Shown piece by piece: positions 22,757 to 35,888 of a DNA stretch of 64,000 bases. The DNA lies in NCBI GenBank assembly GCA_947034895.1, contig OX344762.1, positions 34,576,760-34,640,759 on the forward strand, given 5' to 3'. The position numbers and the translations under genes were made by a program. Numbering within the stretch: the first letter of the stretch is position 1; every line of letters starts with the position of its first letter. The notes beneath the pieces are model-generated. The model made no database searches. It was not told the DNA's origin and saw nothing but the letters and a program-made list of their open reading frames with translations. This DNA comes from Rhytidiadelphus loreus. Taxonomy: Eukaryota > Streptophyta > Bryopsida > Hypnales > Hylocomiaceae.

Positions 22757-25501
22757 CTAATTTGACTGAGGCTTGGGCTTTTTAGGAGGATTTCCACCAG
22801 AAACTAAAACGTAAATATAAAAGCCCAACATTGCACCACTTATTAGGCCTGTAACTGCTGTTGGGAAGAATGCTTTGGTCACAGTGTATCGCCGGTAGTA
22901 CCTGGTTCAAAAAATAGAGTTCTAAATGTAAATATTTGTAATAAAATGCAAAAAGCACGGGGAAATAAGAAGGGATACAAGAGCAGCTCTAGCTCGCCAA
23001 GCAACAGAAACGAGAAGACACCAGACGCAGGCAATCAATAGAATTTTAAAAAACACGCCAGGACTGCAGCAAAATAAATGCACAGCAATCAGAATACGAT
23101 AAAAATGAAGATAACCTATTTCTGCCTGGTAGTTTATTTTCCAGTACACGCTCAATGTGGTGTAAAACCAAAAATCAGCAAAGCCCTCGACATGTTTGAA
23201 CAAATATCATTTTCAAGAACATATGAGAGATTCAGTGACCGACTACTTAATTCGACATCAGAAGGCAGAAGAATAAACACAGGAGAGACAGACCTGAGGA
23301 AGATGAAGGCAGTGATGGCAGCTTGGCCCTGGATGTAAGGGATAGAGGACTCCCCTCGCTTCCACTTCTTCAAGCTGGTCGTACTCAAGAAAAGTATTGC
23401 ACTTCCCAGAAGCACACCGAACCTGATGGCAGAGGTCGAACCATGTATTATAAACCAGAGCAGACCGCCGATAGTGAGAAATCCACCGAACGGGAGACCT
23501 AAGCAGAAATCATGAATCTTGGAACCAGTTTTCCCAGATTCCGAGTAGTGCGCATTCAGGGCTGTTTGAGCAACTTCCTTCACTGGTTCTGGCCCATTCT
23601 CCACAACAAACGCTAAATTATCTTTCTGCTTAAACGCTGTTTCCTGTGCTGTTACAGTCAGCTTTTGTCGAGCCAGCTCGGCTTGCTCTAGGAGCTGATT
23701 TGTGATGTCTTTCAGCTTCTCCAGTTCCTGAAGACCGTCAACGCTCAAGTTAGATGTTTCCTACAACACAGATCACCATCTAGGTCTCATCGCCAGAGAC
23801 CATATCTGCAAATGTTAAACTCAACGCCTAGCCACTAATGTGTTTGCAAATAGTTCGTGTCTCAAATATTTCAAGAACGAGTGCAATCAATAGTATGCGA
23901 GGTGACAAAGTTCCCACTTAAAGCCTCATGTGCCCCCAAATGGTCAATCTCCATATCTATAGAAGTTGAAATAAATTAGTAGGGAATCGTCAAGAAAGGG
24001 AACAAAATGTACCAAAAGAAAGCAGAAATCATACCCTACAATTTTGAGGGACAGAAAGATGTTCTGCAAGTTGCTATAATGGACCAACAGCTTCCAAAGA
24101 GAAGCTTGTACTATTAACTTGGAAGGTAAAGTTCAAGACAACCCTCATTTTAGCAAATAGAAGAAGTATACCCACCCAGATGCATCAACTGCCAAAGACC
24201 TCAAAAACCCTTGGAGTCTAGTACAACGGTGGCCATTTCAAGTAAAGGACTGCCTTTTCTACAAACCTATAATTCTACAACGGCGAGCAAAGACATAACT
24301 GTTAGGCTATTCACATAGTCATGCTTCCAAAATGAGAATAATGCTAAGTTGACATTGTGGTCATCAAATAATCCTACAAGCTAAGACCCAAAGAAAGCCT
24401 AATAAAATAAGCAAGATCTCGATCGGTTGGCAATAGGTCGGCTACCAAGTTGCACAAAGAAACAGAACCCTAAAAAAACCCAACACTTCAGATATTTCAT
24501 TCACTGATTGCCCTCCGGTGTCACCTGCAAAGACAAGCAAATATACATTCCGTTCCATGCAAAGCGCAAGACTCCAAACCCTGTAAGCTATTCCTTTTCT
24601 TCACCTTTCGCAACACCGTTTTAAAATCCTACAAGCTCCGACCAAAAGAAACCCAGTGCGCAAGATCGCGATCGTCTGTCACCAGATCGGCTATCAAATA
24701 GCACACAGTAAAAAAAAAGTTCTAAACCCCTCCAATACCTCAACTATTTCAGTCAGTCATAATTTTTTGCAATTGGCTCATGTTTCCGAGTCAGACGCAT
24801 GGTATCTATTGCAAGCAAGCAATGGCCGTTGCAACCCCACACCTTGTTGGCCGATTCCTCCGCATGGCTCTGCGCCTTTCCCACCAACATTTTAAAATCC
24901 TACAAGCTCCGATAAAAGAAACCCTAATACAGTGAGCAAGATCGCGATCGTCTGGCACCCGATCGTCTGTAAAAGTAGCCACAGAAATAAAATAAAAAAT
25001 AGCAGTTCTAAAAGCCTCCGATACCTCAAACATTTTGAGTCAGCGATAATTTTTGCGATTGGCTAATATTTCCCCTACACAAGACTCAGACGCATCGTAT
25101 CCATTCCAAGCAAACAATGGCGCAACCCCAACCTTGTTGGCGGTTTCCCCCGCATGGCTCTGCGCCTTCCCCACCACCGTTTTCACATCCTCCACTTTGT
25201 TACTGAACGACTCCTTGGACTTCTCCTTGGCCTCCTCCACGCCTCGCCCGGCTTCACTGGCCACCTCGTCCACTTCATCCGCCGAGGAGGAAGAGGAAGC
25301 TCTCGTCTGCCACTTGGGGAAGTCTGCTCTCTGAGAGGACGTTCCGCTTCGCAAGCTCAAGTTCAAGGGTGAGAATCGCAGCGACACGGCGACCTGCAAA
25401 CGCGCAGGGGAGGTCGCGACGCCCGATCGTCCGATCGCCAATGAGGGGAGGACGGAGCACACTACGGACGACGAAGACGACATCGCGCGCATGCACTCCA
25501 T
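22757..25501 (-). CDS. FAX: Plastid fatty-acid export protein, FAX2/FAX3-like (TMEM14 family)
   Basis: Exons on the minus strand: 25133-25501, optional 24843-24899, 23294-23760 and 22757-22901 (stop TAG 22757-22759); junctions keep frame. About 326 residues without the optional exon. The N-terminus has Ser-rich MSSSSSVVCS... with basic residues and few acids, a chloroplast transit peptide. Three in-frame ATGs (25501, 25492, 25483) compete as start. Next comes a charged amphipathic stretch (EEAKEKSKESFSNKVEDV), then a second helical segment, then the Tmemb_14 domain: LPFGGFLTIGGLLWFI, RFGVLLGSAILFLS, LKKWKRGESSIPYIQGQA, and a last exon KAFFPTAVTGLISGAMLGF ending SGGNPPKKPKPQ, as in plant FAX proteins. 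These inner-envelope proteins move free fatty acids out of plastids. The long first intron holds tandem repeats of the exon 1 edge. Confidence 0.9.
24371..25187 (-). repeat. Three tandem units duplicating the exon 1/intron 1 edge of the FAX gene
   Basis: Units begin near 24,371, 24,624 and 24,896, the last running into exon 1 (25,133-25,187). Each begins with ATCCTACAAGCT or a variant, then CAAGATCGCGATCGTCTG or a diverged version, then ACCTCAA/TTTCA stretches. The outer two units carry the exon edge (GCATGGCTCTGCGCCTT); the innermost keeps only a short piece (24605-24628). Each unit preserves the minus-strand acceptor GCTTGTAG|GAT. Confidence 0.75.
24843..24899 (-). CDS. Candidate duplicated cassette exon of the FAX gene
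   Basis: Flanked on the minus strand by acceptor GCTTGTAG and donor AAG|GTGTGG, this 57-base segment is phase 0 on both sides and encodes DFKMLVGKAQSHAEESANK. It parallels the end of exon 1 (DVKTVVGKAQSHAGETANK). It could be included without disturbing the frame, adding 19 residues to the amphipathic region. Whether it is spliced in is not known. Confidence 0.45.
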
Positions 25502-25922
25502 CTCGACAGACAGGAGGAAAGAAGCAAAGCTAAGCCTTCCAAAACCCAACAAAATTGAGAAGCTCACGAAGCAGTGGCGAGCAGTGGCGACATTCCCCGA
25601 CCGAGAAATTTGACTAAAAAGCAGCGCTGCGAAAAGGGGCCCAAGCGACGATGTGCGTGCGTCAAACACACAGGTAGCTGGAGGTGGGCATGGCACGGGG
25701 GGATTCGGGAGGTTTTGCGGGCGTGATCCAGGGCCCCACGGGCAGGAATCCCACGATACAGGGGACGCCCGCTTGCGTCCCGCAGTCGTTCGGGGTCTTG
25801 CAGGAGACGCAGGGTCCAGACAATCAGCCGCGGAGAGGCGAGAGTCCGGCGGCAGGGGCAACCGTTGCGGCACTCGGCGGCGGAGTCGGCGCTGTGGTTT
25901 CTTTCACCAGTTTTGCATTGAG
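25502..25922 (-). promoter_or_regulatory. GC-rich FAX leader/promoter
   Basis: This is GC-rich, CpG-bearing sequence 5' of the FAX start codon. An in-frame extension of the FAX reading frame (to about 25,873) is open but Pro/Arg-rich and unlike a family member, so I read it as leader. The GC-rich block stops abruptly at the TTAA of the element at 25,923, about 420 bp upstream of the start codon. Confidence 0.45.
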
Positions 25923-27899
25923 TTAACCCCTAAATGCCCAAGGCCTGTCTTGAGCCTCTTGGAATTTGCTCTAAATTGAACAAAAATTCAACGTTTTGAT
26001 AAGTTGAATCAATTTTTTTTTTAATTGTAAACTTACAAATTCAAACTAGACATGTTAGAGATCACATAGAAAAAGAAAACACAATAATATCATTTAAGGA
26101 TTGAAAGATTATAATGTTTGATCATGAGGGTGTTAAAACTATGAAAATCTTTGAGCTCTGTTTTTGCATGTCAGATTTAAAAATTTACGATGTTCGTCAT
26201 TTCTATCTTTCTATAGGGCAAAAAATTTACATTGCCTTATATTGTTCTAAATCATGTATAGAATTGCTTAAGTGATTGACTATAGGTGGTTCTACCATAT
26301 ACCTAAAAGTGTTCGAATAAGCAATTCAGCATAATTCCTTTCATCATATTGAAAAAGATTTTTTGGGATCTTATTCGTAGTCCAAAGAAGATTTTAGAAT
26401 CTCTTAGAATGCATTTTTTGGATACTATAAGAGTAAAACTATGAATTTCAAAGTATTGAAAATAGGTGTTTCTAGAACCAATCTTAGATTTTCATGAAAA
26501 GTGGGAGTACATTTTGGGCAAGAATATCTAAGGGTTGGATCTAAAAAGGTATATAAAAAAAATAGGAGTTGTTGCCAATGGGAAGAAATTGTATTGCTAT
26601 AAAAAATTTAGGTGTTTGGATTTAGAAAGTAAGGGCACTTAGAGCATCTCCAGTGGTACATGAAAGGTTCATCTTCCTAAAATACTATTAATTTAAAATT
26701 TGGAGAGTATATCACTTGCACATTTCACTTAACCGTTCAAGGACTAATATGTGCCTTCTTTAAATTTTCAATGGCAAATTCTTGGTAGGGTAAAACAAAT
26801 CTCAATATTTTACAAAGTAGGATCTTGTAGAGTAACAAGTTGATGTACTTGTCGCATTTTTTAATTTTCAAGGTTTCAATGTGGGAAATATTTAAAATTT
26901 TACTTAGGAAATGTAATCTAATAGAAAAAGGGAGTAAACATTATTATTTTTTAACAAAAGGAATAGTAGGTATGGAAAAAAAATTATTGGACATTTCTAA
27001 TCTTTAATCTTCACAAACAAACTGCATTTAAAGAATTTCTTATTCAAATTTGTACTTTAGCAATTTAAAAAATACAAAATTCAATGATTTCAATCTGTTG
27101 TGATTGAGAACACAAAATATTTAAAATGATTCCAAACTTTTTAATGATCCAAATAATAAGTTGATAATATCAAATTATCAATTATTAAATTTCAAAAATA
27201 TAAAATTTAATTTAATTTTGTAGGATCCAATTTGGTCAGTTTTGGTTTTATGCTCTTCTTTGAAATTGTGTAAAAATTTGAGAATTTTTTTTAATTATTA
27301 TTATTTTAAATTAACAAATACTAGATTTGCTTCAGATTCCGATACAATTTTTTTAGAGTGATAAAAAAACATTATTCATCTTTTTATAATTTTTTTCTCC
27401 AAAATTGTGTTTTTTGCCTATAAAGTTGATCATTTAAAATTGTTATAATCTAAAAATCTAATAGTTAATATTTTCCACAATTAATTGATTTAATTCCATG
27501 CATACTAGACATAGGAGTCTTACTTTTGTATGGTCAAAATAAAAAATTTCAAGCGCATCCATATGCAAAAATATATATCAAAATGGGAGAATTCATTGAA
27601 AACCTCCATTGCCAAAAAATTGTTAGGCCTTCCCTAATAGGCATTACATGGAATTATAGGCATTACATGGGATTCAGCCCTTCGAGAGGGCCGTTTTAGA
27701 CTAGTTCTCGTTGTTGGGAACCAGTCTGTGCTGTCTAGAAAAAAATAATTAAAAAAATTAAAAAACTAACAATTAAGATATTAAAATAATTAAAAAAATA
27801 TCAAAAAAATATTTTTTTAATATTTGTTGATTTGGGAAGGCAGTGGAACTCACAGCCCTTTATTGCAACAAAATCCCATCTAATGCCTTGAGGGGTTAA
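25923..27899. mobile_element. TTAA-bounded repeat, candidate piggyBac-like non-autonomous element (~2 kb)
   Basis: The left edge is TTAACCCCTAAATG (25923-25936) and the right edge CCTTGAGGGGTTAA (27886-27899). The interior is AT-rich and non-coding, and contains a segment (26,330-26,530) inverted relative to 33,690-33,870, plus the GGCATTA MITE at its right end. The left end abuts the FAX promoter. The pairing of ends is inference. Confidence 0.45.
27659..27887. mobile_element. GGCATTA MITE (229 bp)
   Basis: Starts GGCATTACATGGGATT and ends AATCCCATCTAATGCC, inverted repeats with one mismatch. Subterminal CAGCCCTT and AGCCCTTTATTGC are also shared with 31,364-31,857. The target duplication is not clear (T/A-rich flanks), so the superfamily is undecided between PIF/Harbinger and Tc1/mariner types. 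Confidence 0.65.
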
Positions 27900-29819
27900 C
27901 CCCTAAAGGACCATTGTCCCTTCGGGGAACAAATGGGTTTTGGGTAGGTACCTACAGGCTGAAATTTTTCCTTGATTTTTTGAAACTTTTATTGAAAATA
28001 GAAAAGTTGATAAGCTTTTTGGTAATATAATTTTTTTTCAATCAATGCCCAGGAACAAAATGTAACAAAGATTAATTAACAGAGAAACCAACTGTCAACT
28101 AATAAACCAATGGAAAGAACAACAAAGATAACGCCAATCACTGGCTAATTGCTCAAACATGAAACAAAAGTCAATTTTTAGCTACAAAATCATACGACAA
28201 ATAGACAAGATTTTTATTAAGCTTGAAAGAATGCACAAGTAAATATAGCAAGCAATCACTGCAAGCTTGAGAGAGAGAAAAAATGGAAAAGTCTACTTGT
28301 CCTTATACTTCTTAGACACATCTAACTTAAAAGTAACTGTAATGTCCATTTATCTTAACTAATCATAACTCCCCTAACCAATTGTTTACTACTTGTTTCC
28401 ATATCTACATGTTCACTTGATTGGTTTCACACTATACTTCAACTTATAATTAACTTCAACTAGACTATTTGTCTTTTACATTAGATGGGATTTACCTTGT
28501 TTGAAGGGCCAAGAGACTACCACGTCAAAAAATAATAATAAAACATTTTAAAATTATTATTATTATTTAAAAAAAAAATTAAAATTTTAACTTTTTTTTA
28601 AATGCTTTAAAATCTTGAACAATAGTGGCTCGTTCCCTGTATGGGGAACCAACCTGAAACAACCCTCCAAGGTGGCTGAAACACATCTTATGTCTCAAAA
28701 ACTTCCAAAAAAATTGTCTATAAGAAAACAGTTCAAAAGGCTTCTCTAAATGTCTAGTGATGACATCCACATTTGTTCTTTCAAATATGAACTTTAGATC
28801 AACCACTTTGTAGGCAATTAATGAAGATATCTTTACAATTGGTATTGTCACTTTTTCCTTCCATACTATTCATCTATTAAATTGCCATGAAGATGTCTAA
28901 CCTGCCCCTTCTTTCAATTACTAACTTGATCATGTGGTCGTGTTACAAAAGCAACATTTCAAGTAGAGTTCTTGAGTACGCCAAATTTTCAACATTTGGT
29001 ATCATAAACAAAAGACCAAGCCAACATCTATTAGGAATTTTGATATATGTATGAGTACCTCTATCCTAAGGGAATCTAGGATGCAAAGCTAAAAAATGAA
29101 CAATGTGAGCCTACCAACAAAAACCTAAAGACTTCAACATGGGACAATGTTGCTCATGTAATGATGTCATGAATGGAAGGTTTAAATTTCACCTCTACAT
29201 TGACCACTAAAGTGTTCACTCTCTAGAATTGTTACTTAGTTATTGAAGTTGTTAACTTCTTGCAATTGATTTTTTGGGAGCAATTTGGAATGGGCATCTT
29301 TTTTTGAGTCTAAATTATGACTTTACTAAACGTGAAGTAGTTGAGAACTTCATTTGGTGTGGATGAAATCATGTGTTCATGAATTCTCTCATTTAATCTT
29401 TATATTTTTGTCTAACTAATCTGAGTATGAGACTCCTAGATTCCCTACATTGCCTACTTCAAAAAATATTTTTATAATAATTGTGTAACATTCGATGTCT
29501 TTGCTTCCCAAAAACCTTATTTAGTTTCTAGTCGAGTAAAAGATGGTACTTATGTACAATCTCTATCAATCCACGAGATGCATTTAAATTTTGCATTATT
29601 TTTTACAAATATCTAAGATTGTTAGACTAGATTCTAAAACACTATAAAATGCCAAGTGGAGAGTTGAGACAACACTCACAAAGTGATCATGGAGGCCTTT
29701 GATTCCCCTTCACCCACTACAATGGGTGCATCCTTGCACATTCAACCACTTCTTTGCAGCCTCTTTATACAATTTTGCCTTCTTTTGTTTTTTTATGTCC
29801 TTCATTGATTCATAGATGA
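27900..29819. other. Intergenic repeats, no intact gene
   Basis: Starts at the second half of a palindromic TTAA junction (TTAACCCCTAAAGG, 27896-27909), whose right partner is not identified. A reverse-oriented end of the GGCATTA family is at about 28,482 (CATTAGATGGGATTT). Part of 27,930-28,080 is related to 40,620-40,760. No coding region seen. Confidence 0.5.
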
Positions 29820-31241
29820 TCATCTACGACCCCTTATAGCATCCTATAAGTTGTGAAACTAGCTTGGGATTCTTAGATCTTTTAAATTTCCTCTTCAAGC
29901 GGGTCCTACACCTTCGAAGGTTGGCCCCAATTGCATTGTGAATACTTTTGGGATCCCAAGGACCAAGGTAAACCATGCATAGCTTCAAGCTGAATTGAGC
30001 TTTCAACTCTGGACATTGTTTATTCCAATCCAAGTGCCAAGAAAACTCAAAAGGTGTTTGCTTAAAGGCATAGGAATGGATGTACTCTCCAAATTTTTCA
30101 ATTGGTGCTGTGAGGGAGTTGACTTCAAATAGAAGAATATCATCAACTGTTCCGCCAACTACTTATATCTGCTACTAAATCATACTCATCAACCACATTC
30201 TTACAGATTGAAGAGGAAGATTTACCAGAAGATGCACTAGTGGATGGGCACAAACTCGAGGGCACAAATCCTTCTTCCTTTGTGTTCGTTTCTAAGGGCT
30301 TGGATCTACAATAATTGAAACCCACTTAGCAAAGGCAAGTGGAGGCTTTGGTGTTGACAAACTACTACAATCTAGGAGTTGCTAGACTTTTGTCAAGCAC
30401 CTCTTTTTCCGCTCTTAGAATCTTGGTCAACTTTTTTACAACTTTTTTACAAGTTTTACAAGTTTTACAAGTTTTTTGTAATTCTTCTCCTCCCTTACAA
30501 GTTGTTGCAACTTCTTTTTGAACTCTTCTTCGCTAACCATTTTGCTTTGGTGGACATTAGTTGACTTAGAACATAATGAAATTGATTGCAAGGGGCCAAA
30601 AGATCTCGGTATTAAACGTTGTGTAGGAAAAGGCTCATTGACCTCCACATCAAGTAGCTCCACTTCATCTTTTTGTGATTCCAATCTTAGTAGTAGGTTT
30701 GCATATGGCACAATTGAATGTGTCATAATGAATGTGTCCTTCTCATCAAGCGGCAAGAGAGACAACATATATTCTAGAACCTCCTTGGAGTAATGTGTGG
30801 ATGATGGACCAAGGGCTACATGTTTTACTTCAACTTCTTCATCGTAACTTGCCGAATTCAACACATTTTCAAGAGAGGTTTTATTGGAAAGTTCTTCAAT
30901 GCTTTGTAGGATTGCTTTCACAACATGTTCTGTCAACATTGTCAAGATAAGCACTACTGGTTGGGTAAACTAACTCTTGCACTAGATAGTGGTGACGATA
31001 GTAGCATGTCTTCAACGTTAGAAGCACTTCCATTGCATTAATTAGAAGGTTCAATAGCTCAAGTAGAAATAATTTCACCGTAATTTTTTGTGGTTCTTGA
31101 ATTAGCAAAGGATCTTATTTGTGATCTAAAGGTTGCGTTGTTGGTAGTACCTAGATGCATTTCACAAGCAAGTTGCAATTGCGGTGCAATATGACCAAAT
31201 TTTGAAATCCTTCTTGCTCTCACTAAAAGGTCTAACAACAT
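29820..31241 (-). pseudogene. Broken protein-coding region, probably TE-derived
   Basis: Several minus-strand frames follow one another with protein-like composition but are interrupted by stops and frame changes. 31059-31241 includes RARRISKFGHIAPQLQL. 30436-30954 is a 172-residue frame ending in the Lys/Leu coiled coil EEEFKKKLQQLVREEKNYKK. After a frame break the coil continues as LTKILRAEKEVLDKSL. 30143-30325 is Ser-rich and acidic. 29824 to about 30,115 gives FEFSWHLDWNKQC ... YLGPWDPKSIHNAIGANLRR, and then an Arg/Lys-rich RCRTRLKRKFKRSKNPK. The last block's layout recalls plant Ptta/En-Spm accessory transposon proteins, but I cannot confirm that. It lies between GGCATTA-family ends. I read it as a decayed transposon gene. 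Confidence 0.45.
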
Positions 31242-31363
31242 ATCCTTGTGACATTAATTTTATTGTGCTTCAGGTGGCTGATGGTACATGTGAATGTGTA
31301 CCTCAGATCCTTCCAAATTGCTTTGCTCCCTAGCCAATGAACCATAATGTTCACTTGTTGTTA

Positions 31364-31857
<494 letters not shown>

Positions 31858-34679
31858 TAGAATGGCCTTAGGCCCCAACATTGCCATGAATTTTCTTCAT
31901 TGACCATCTACTTTCCTACAATACTACTATTGAAGTTTGACATTAGAATATATTTGAGGCCAAGAGAGGGTTGTTTCAGGTTTGTTCTCATGGCCATTCT
32001 CTGCGATTGCAGGGTACGAGCTACTACTGTCAAGGCAATAATGATCCAATATTTCAAAAAAAAAATTGGTCAAAAACATGTCTTGAACCAAAATTTATTT
32101 ATTTATTTGAATTTTTTTTTCCCAAGGTGGCACAGTTGCGACGACATCAACAGAGAGTTCCCTGAGCGTTGCTGCAATTCCAGCAGTGTTAGAGGGCATT
32201 GAAAACTTGCAGTCTTCCAATGCCCTCAAATCTCTTCTAATGCTTCATTTCTTGGAGTTGTGTAATGAACAAATGACCTTTGAGAGGGACTTCTTCTTTC
32301 AATTAATCATTAGATGAGATCCAGGGGGGCTAGAAGGTCATTTGATGCATGTTCCCAGCTCTGTTCCCCCAGGCCTGATTGAACACCGATGTCAATTTTT
32401 ATTTTAAATTTTAAATTCTTAAAATGAAAAACAAATTAAATTTTATTTTTTTTGAAAACAAGTGATGTGGTAGTTGCTGTGCCACATCAGCGCAACTTGC
32501 GAACTACAGTTTTGGCTAGTTTTGACTAAGATAGAACTACCTATTATCCCCCTGATTTGCAATTTGACTATCTTAGGGTTAATTTCAAGAAGGACACATC
32601 TTTTTTAGAGGTGTGTTTTTGTTTCACGGATCAAATCCAAGTGGAATTATAATTTTCCAATTAAAATTGTAATTTCTATGAATTTTTGAAGTAGTTAGCC
32701 CTGAAATTACAAAACCACTTATAGAGTGAGGTCAAAATTGTCCCCCAAACAACCCATTACTGCCTATCAAGTACTAGATATTCTCTATTAATGGAGTAAC
32801 ACGTAACCCTTGTGGTCATAAAATCCTTGATTCTGTCATAGAATTCTCTGAGTTTGTCATAAAAGGAAGGGAATTGGGGGGGATTTTAGGCGGATTTGGG
32901 GCCAAAGTTGGTGATGGAATTGGGTTACAAAACGGTAATGAGTGTTTCAATCTTAGTTCCTAGATTGGAAACTCAGAGCCCTCCAAAGTAGGAAAAAAAC
33001 AGCTAATGATTGTTTTCAAGACAAAGGTGACCTCTTGGATTTGTTGGTGCCAACACTCACTTGCATCCTTAACCTTGAAGATTTATGACTCCTCAAAATC
33101 TACTCTACAATTTTTTTAAACAAATTTCTAATTTGATTTTTTCTCCAAGATTGAATATATTTGAGGTTCATTTCCAAGAGCCCTCGACATTAGAAAATCA
33201 AGATTTGCAATGGGCACACTTACACAAAATCTTGAATCGCAAAGTCATACTAATTCATTTCAAAATTGGATTTCTGATGCTAAAACTTAATTTGAAAAAG
33301 AATTTTTTCAAAAATATAAACTACTAAAAATAATGACTTGGTAAGATTTTATTTAACTTCAAACGGTTTTGTCAACACCAAAATTTGGTGCCTCGGGCAT
33401 GACAGTCCCCAGGGGGTTGAAAAAACAAACATGCTGAGAGCACCCCCTGGACCATCATGCCCATGGCAACAGTGCATAATCCAAGTCTTCTTTGCGGTAG
33501 GTTTTGAACGTGTCTGGGACTTTGGGGTCCGTTTTTTATTTTAATCTTAGCTCAGATTTAGAAATTTTTGTTTCTATTTTTTATTTACTTTTTATTTTTT
33601 TGGAAAGCTCACAAGATGTATGAATTCTCTTTTCTACCGTTGGGTTCATCATATGTAAGGTAACTACACCTAAAATCATACTTTTCCTAAAATCGCACAC
33701 TAGACTAAAATGTACTCCCACTATTTATGAGACTCTATGATCGCTTTTAGGAACACCTATTTTCAACACTTTGAAAATTCATATTTTATTCATACATTAT
33801 CCAAAAAATGCATTTTAAGAGAATGCAAAATCCCCTTTTCACTACCAATAGGACCCCACAAAAAAAATTCCAATATAATAATGGGAACCATGTTGAATTG
33901 CTTACTTGTGTGATTTTTGGTGTAATTACCTTAGAGGAAATGGGGCCACTAAAAAAAAATACTAAATGCGTCCAATGCATTTCCATTTTTTTTGACATGG
34001 CAGACTTTTAAAAAAAAATTGACATATTGATGCATTCTAATTCACATACCGGTAAGCTTTCAAACTTGACAAACGTAATCCAAACATGTCAAAGAACAAA
34101 ACTCTATGAACTTTAGCCTTTTTGTAAGGTAGTATGCTGTAAAAGCGACCATTTAAGAAGACCATAGGGGCGGTTTGAAGAAGATGGGTGCTTTTAGAAC
34201 ATACTACTTTAGTGCGAAAATTTGAAACAAGCAGCGGTCAAAGTGGACTGATGTAGTTGGGCAAGACCCAAATAATTTTTGAACACCTTTTAAACACTAT
34301 GATCTACTAATCCGCACGGTCAAACATCTTGAATTTTTTTCAGAAGATACCCATGCTAGCACACTTGAATACTGTAAGGTTGAATACTCCAAATAAATGT
34401 TTGATTACAAATTTAGGTCTAGGCGCTCCCAAAGGGCAGTTTTTGGACCCTTTCTGTCCAAACATACTCAAGAACTTTAGGGGTTAACCACCACCATCTC
34501 TTATGCCAAGGTCCAAGTAAAAATGACAAAAAAATGAAGGATGTATAGTCTTTACAAAAGTTGGTTATTCAAGGATGCTTCAAGCCACAATACAAATGTA
34601 GTAATATTATTTTCTGAATTGATCGTGGTCAAAAGCCAGACATAGAAGACATATCTACTAACTTGAGATTGTTAGTGCC
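31858..34679. other. Intergenic repeats, no gene seen
   Basis: 31,930-32,250 is related to the GGCATTA family (GGTTGTTTCAGG, ATGCCCTCAAATC). 33,690-33,870 is an inverted relative of 26,330-26,530. Isolated TTAA-family ends lie at 32,571-32,582 (CTTAGGG-TTAA) and 34475-34487 (CTTTAGGGG-TTAA). No coding region supported. Confidence 0.5.
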
Positions 34680-35888
34680 CAAGGAGTAGCTTTAGGGCAC
34701 ATCAATTGTCATAACTTTTGACTACATGGTTCAAAAGTTATTACATGATATGTAATTTTTAGCAGTTGGCGGGTAGCTTGGGCAGCACAAAAAACTTCTT
34801 TAAGAATTACTTTAAAAACAAATAAAAACATGAAATTGATTTTCTAGCTTCATATATACATGGAAAGCTTTGAATCATTCCATTTTGATTTACGAGATGA
34901 AGGTTATAAGGTGGTGTTCTAGTTTGTGGGTAGTTATGGATTCCCTACTTGAAAATAAACTTTGAAGTTCTTTATTTAACTCAATTTTTGTGTTTTTTGA
35001 AAAAAATAAAAATATATGATGTAGATTGTTTATTACTACATTACTACCGTTGAGACTATAATTTTTCAATTTTATAATTAAAATCTTAACAATTTAGTGT
35101 TTTGAATCACTTTGTATTTCTTTCTACTTACTATTTTTTTCCTATGTATTGTACAATTCCAAATGATCTAAAAATTTTCAAGCATGTAGCCAACTTGACT
35201 TGGGGAATGAATCCAAAGAGTAACCTCCATTTTTCATACAAATGTGACCTTGTAAAATGTAACTGCCTATATTTACTCACGGCCAAAATAATGATTTTTG
35301 TCACTTCAAACATTAACATCTTACAATCAACATGGTGAAAAATTTTGAATTTTTTTCCACATCTTACAGATCCAATGGTTAAGGTAGAACCACCCATTCC
35401 CGACCGGGGTCCAATAACCAACCTATAGACTGATTTATTTACAACCATAGCAAAAATATTTGTTTTTCTCCATTTCAAAATTGGGACTTATAAGTTATTG
35501 ACATATGTCCCAAATTAGTGAGTCAAAAAGTAGAAAGTTATAAATAAGAAGGTAGTTTTTGAGTGATCAAAATTAGGAGAGTCTACAAATCAACAATGGG
35601 TCCGAAGCACTTTTTGCCTTTCAAAATTCATGGTAATTTCAATTCAAGTGATAAAATTACCAAAGTTTTTGCAATCCTCCTCATTTCTATCCCTACACCT
35701 CTGAAAATATTTTCTTTGCCTTGGACTATCCTAGATCATGTCTCCAATTGCTTATTTGGTCGACTATGGGGGCTTCTACCTTACATGTGTCCAAAAATGT
35801 TTTTCATCTAAAATTTGGTGCTTGTATCATAAATGGCAGTTTTGGAGCGTTTTTGGTGAAAACATAGTCTCTGACCTTTAGGAGTTAA
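34680..35888 (-). repeat. Inverted copy of the 7.85-8.76 kb repeat
   Basis: The order of blocks is the reverse complement of 7,960-8,660: CATAACTTTTGACT, CATTTTGAT, AACTTTGAAGTTCTTTATTTA, TGTACAATTCCAAATGATC and AAGCATGTAGCCAACTTGA. The right end reads CCTTTAGGAG-TTAA (35879-35888). It is longer than the copy at 7.85 kb, so it contains extra or nested sequence. The left boundary is not clear. Confidence 0.55.

Noticed and set aside
25502..25873. In-frame N-terminal extension of the FAX reading frame
   Set aside because: Pro/Arg-rich, no family similarity, and would bury the transit peptide; read as leader.
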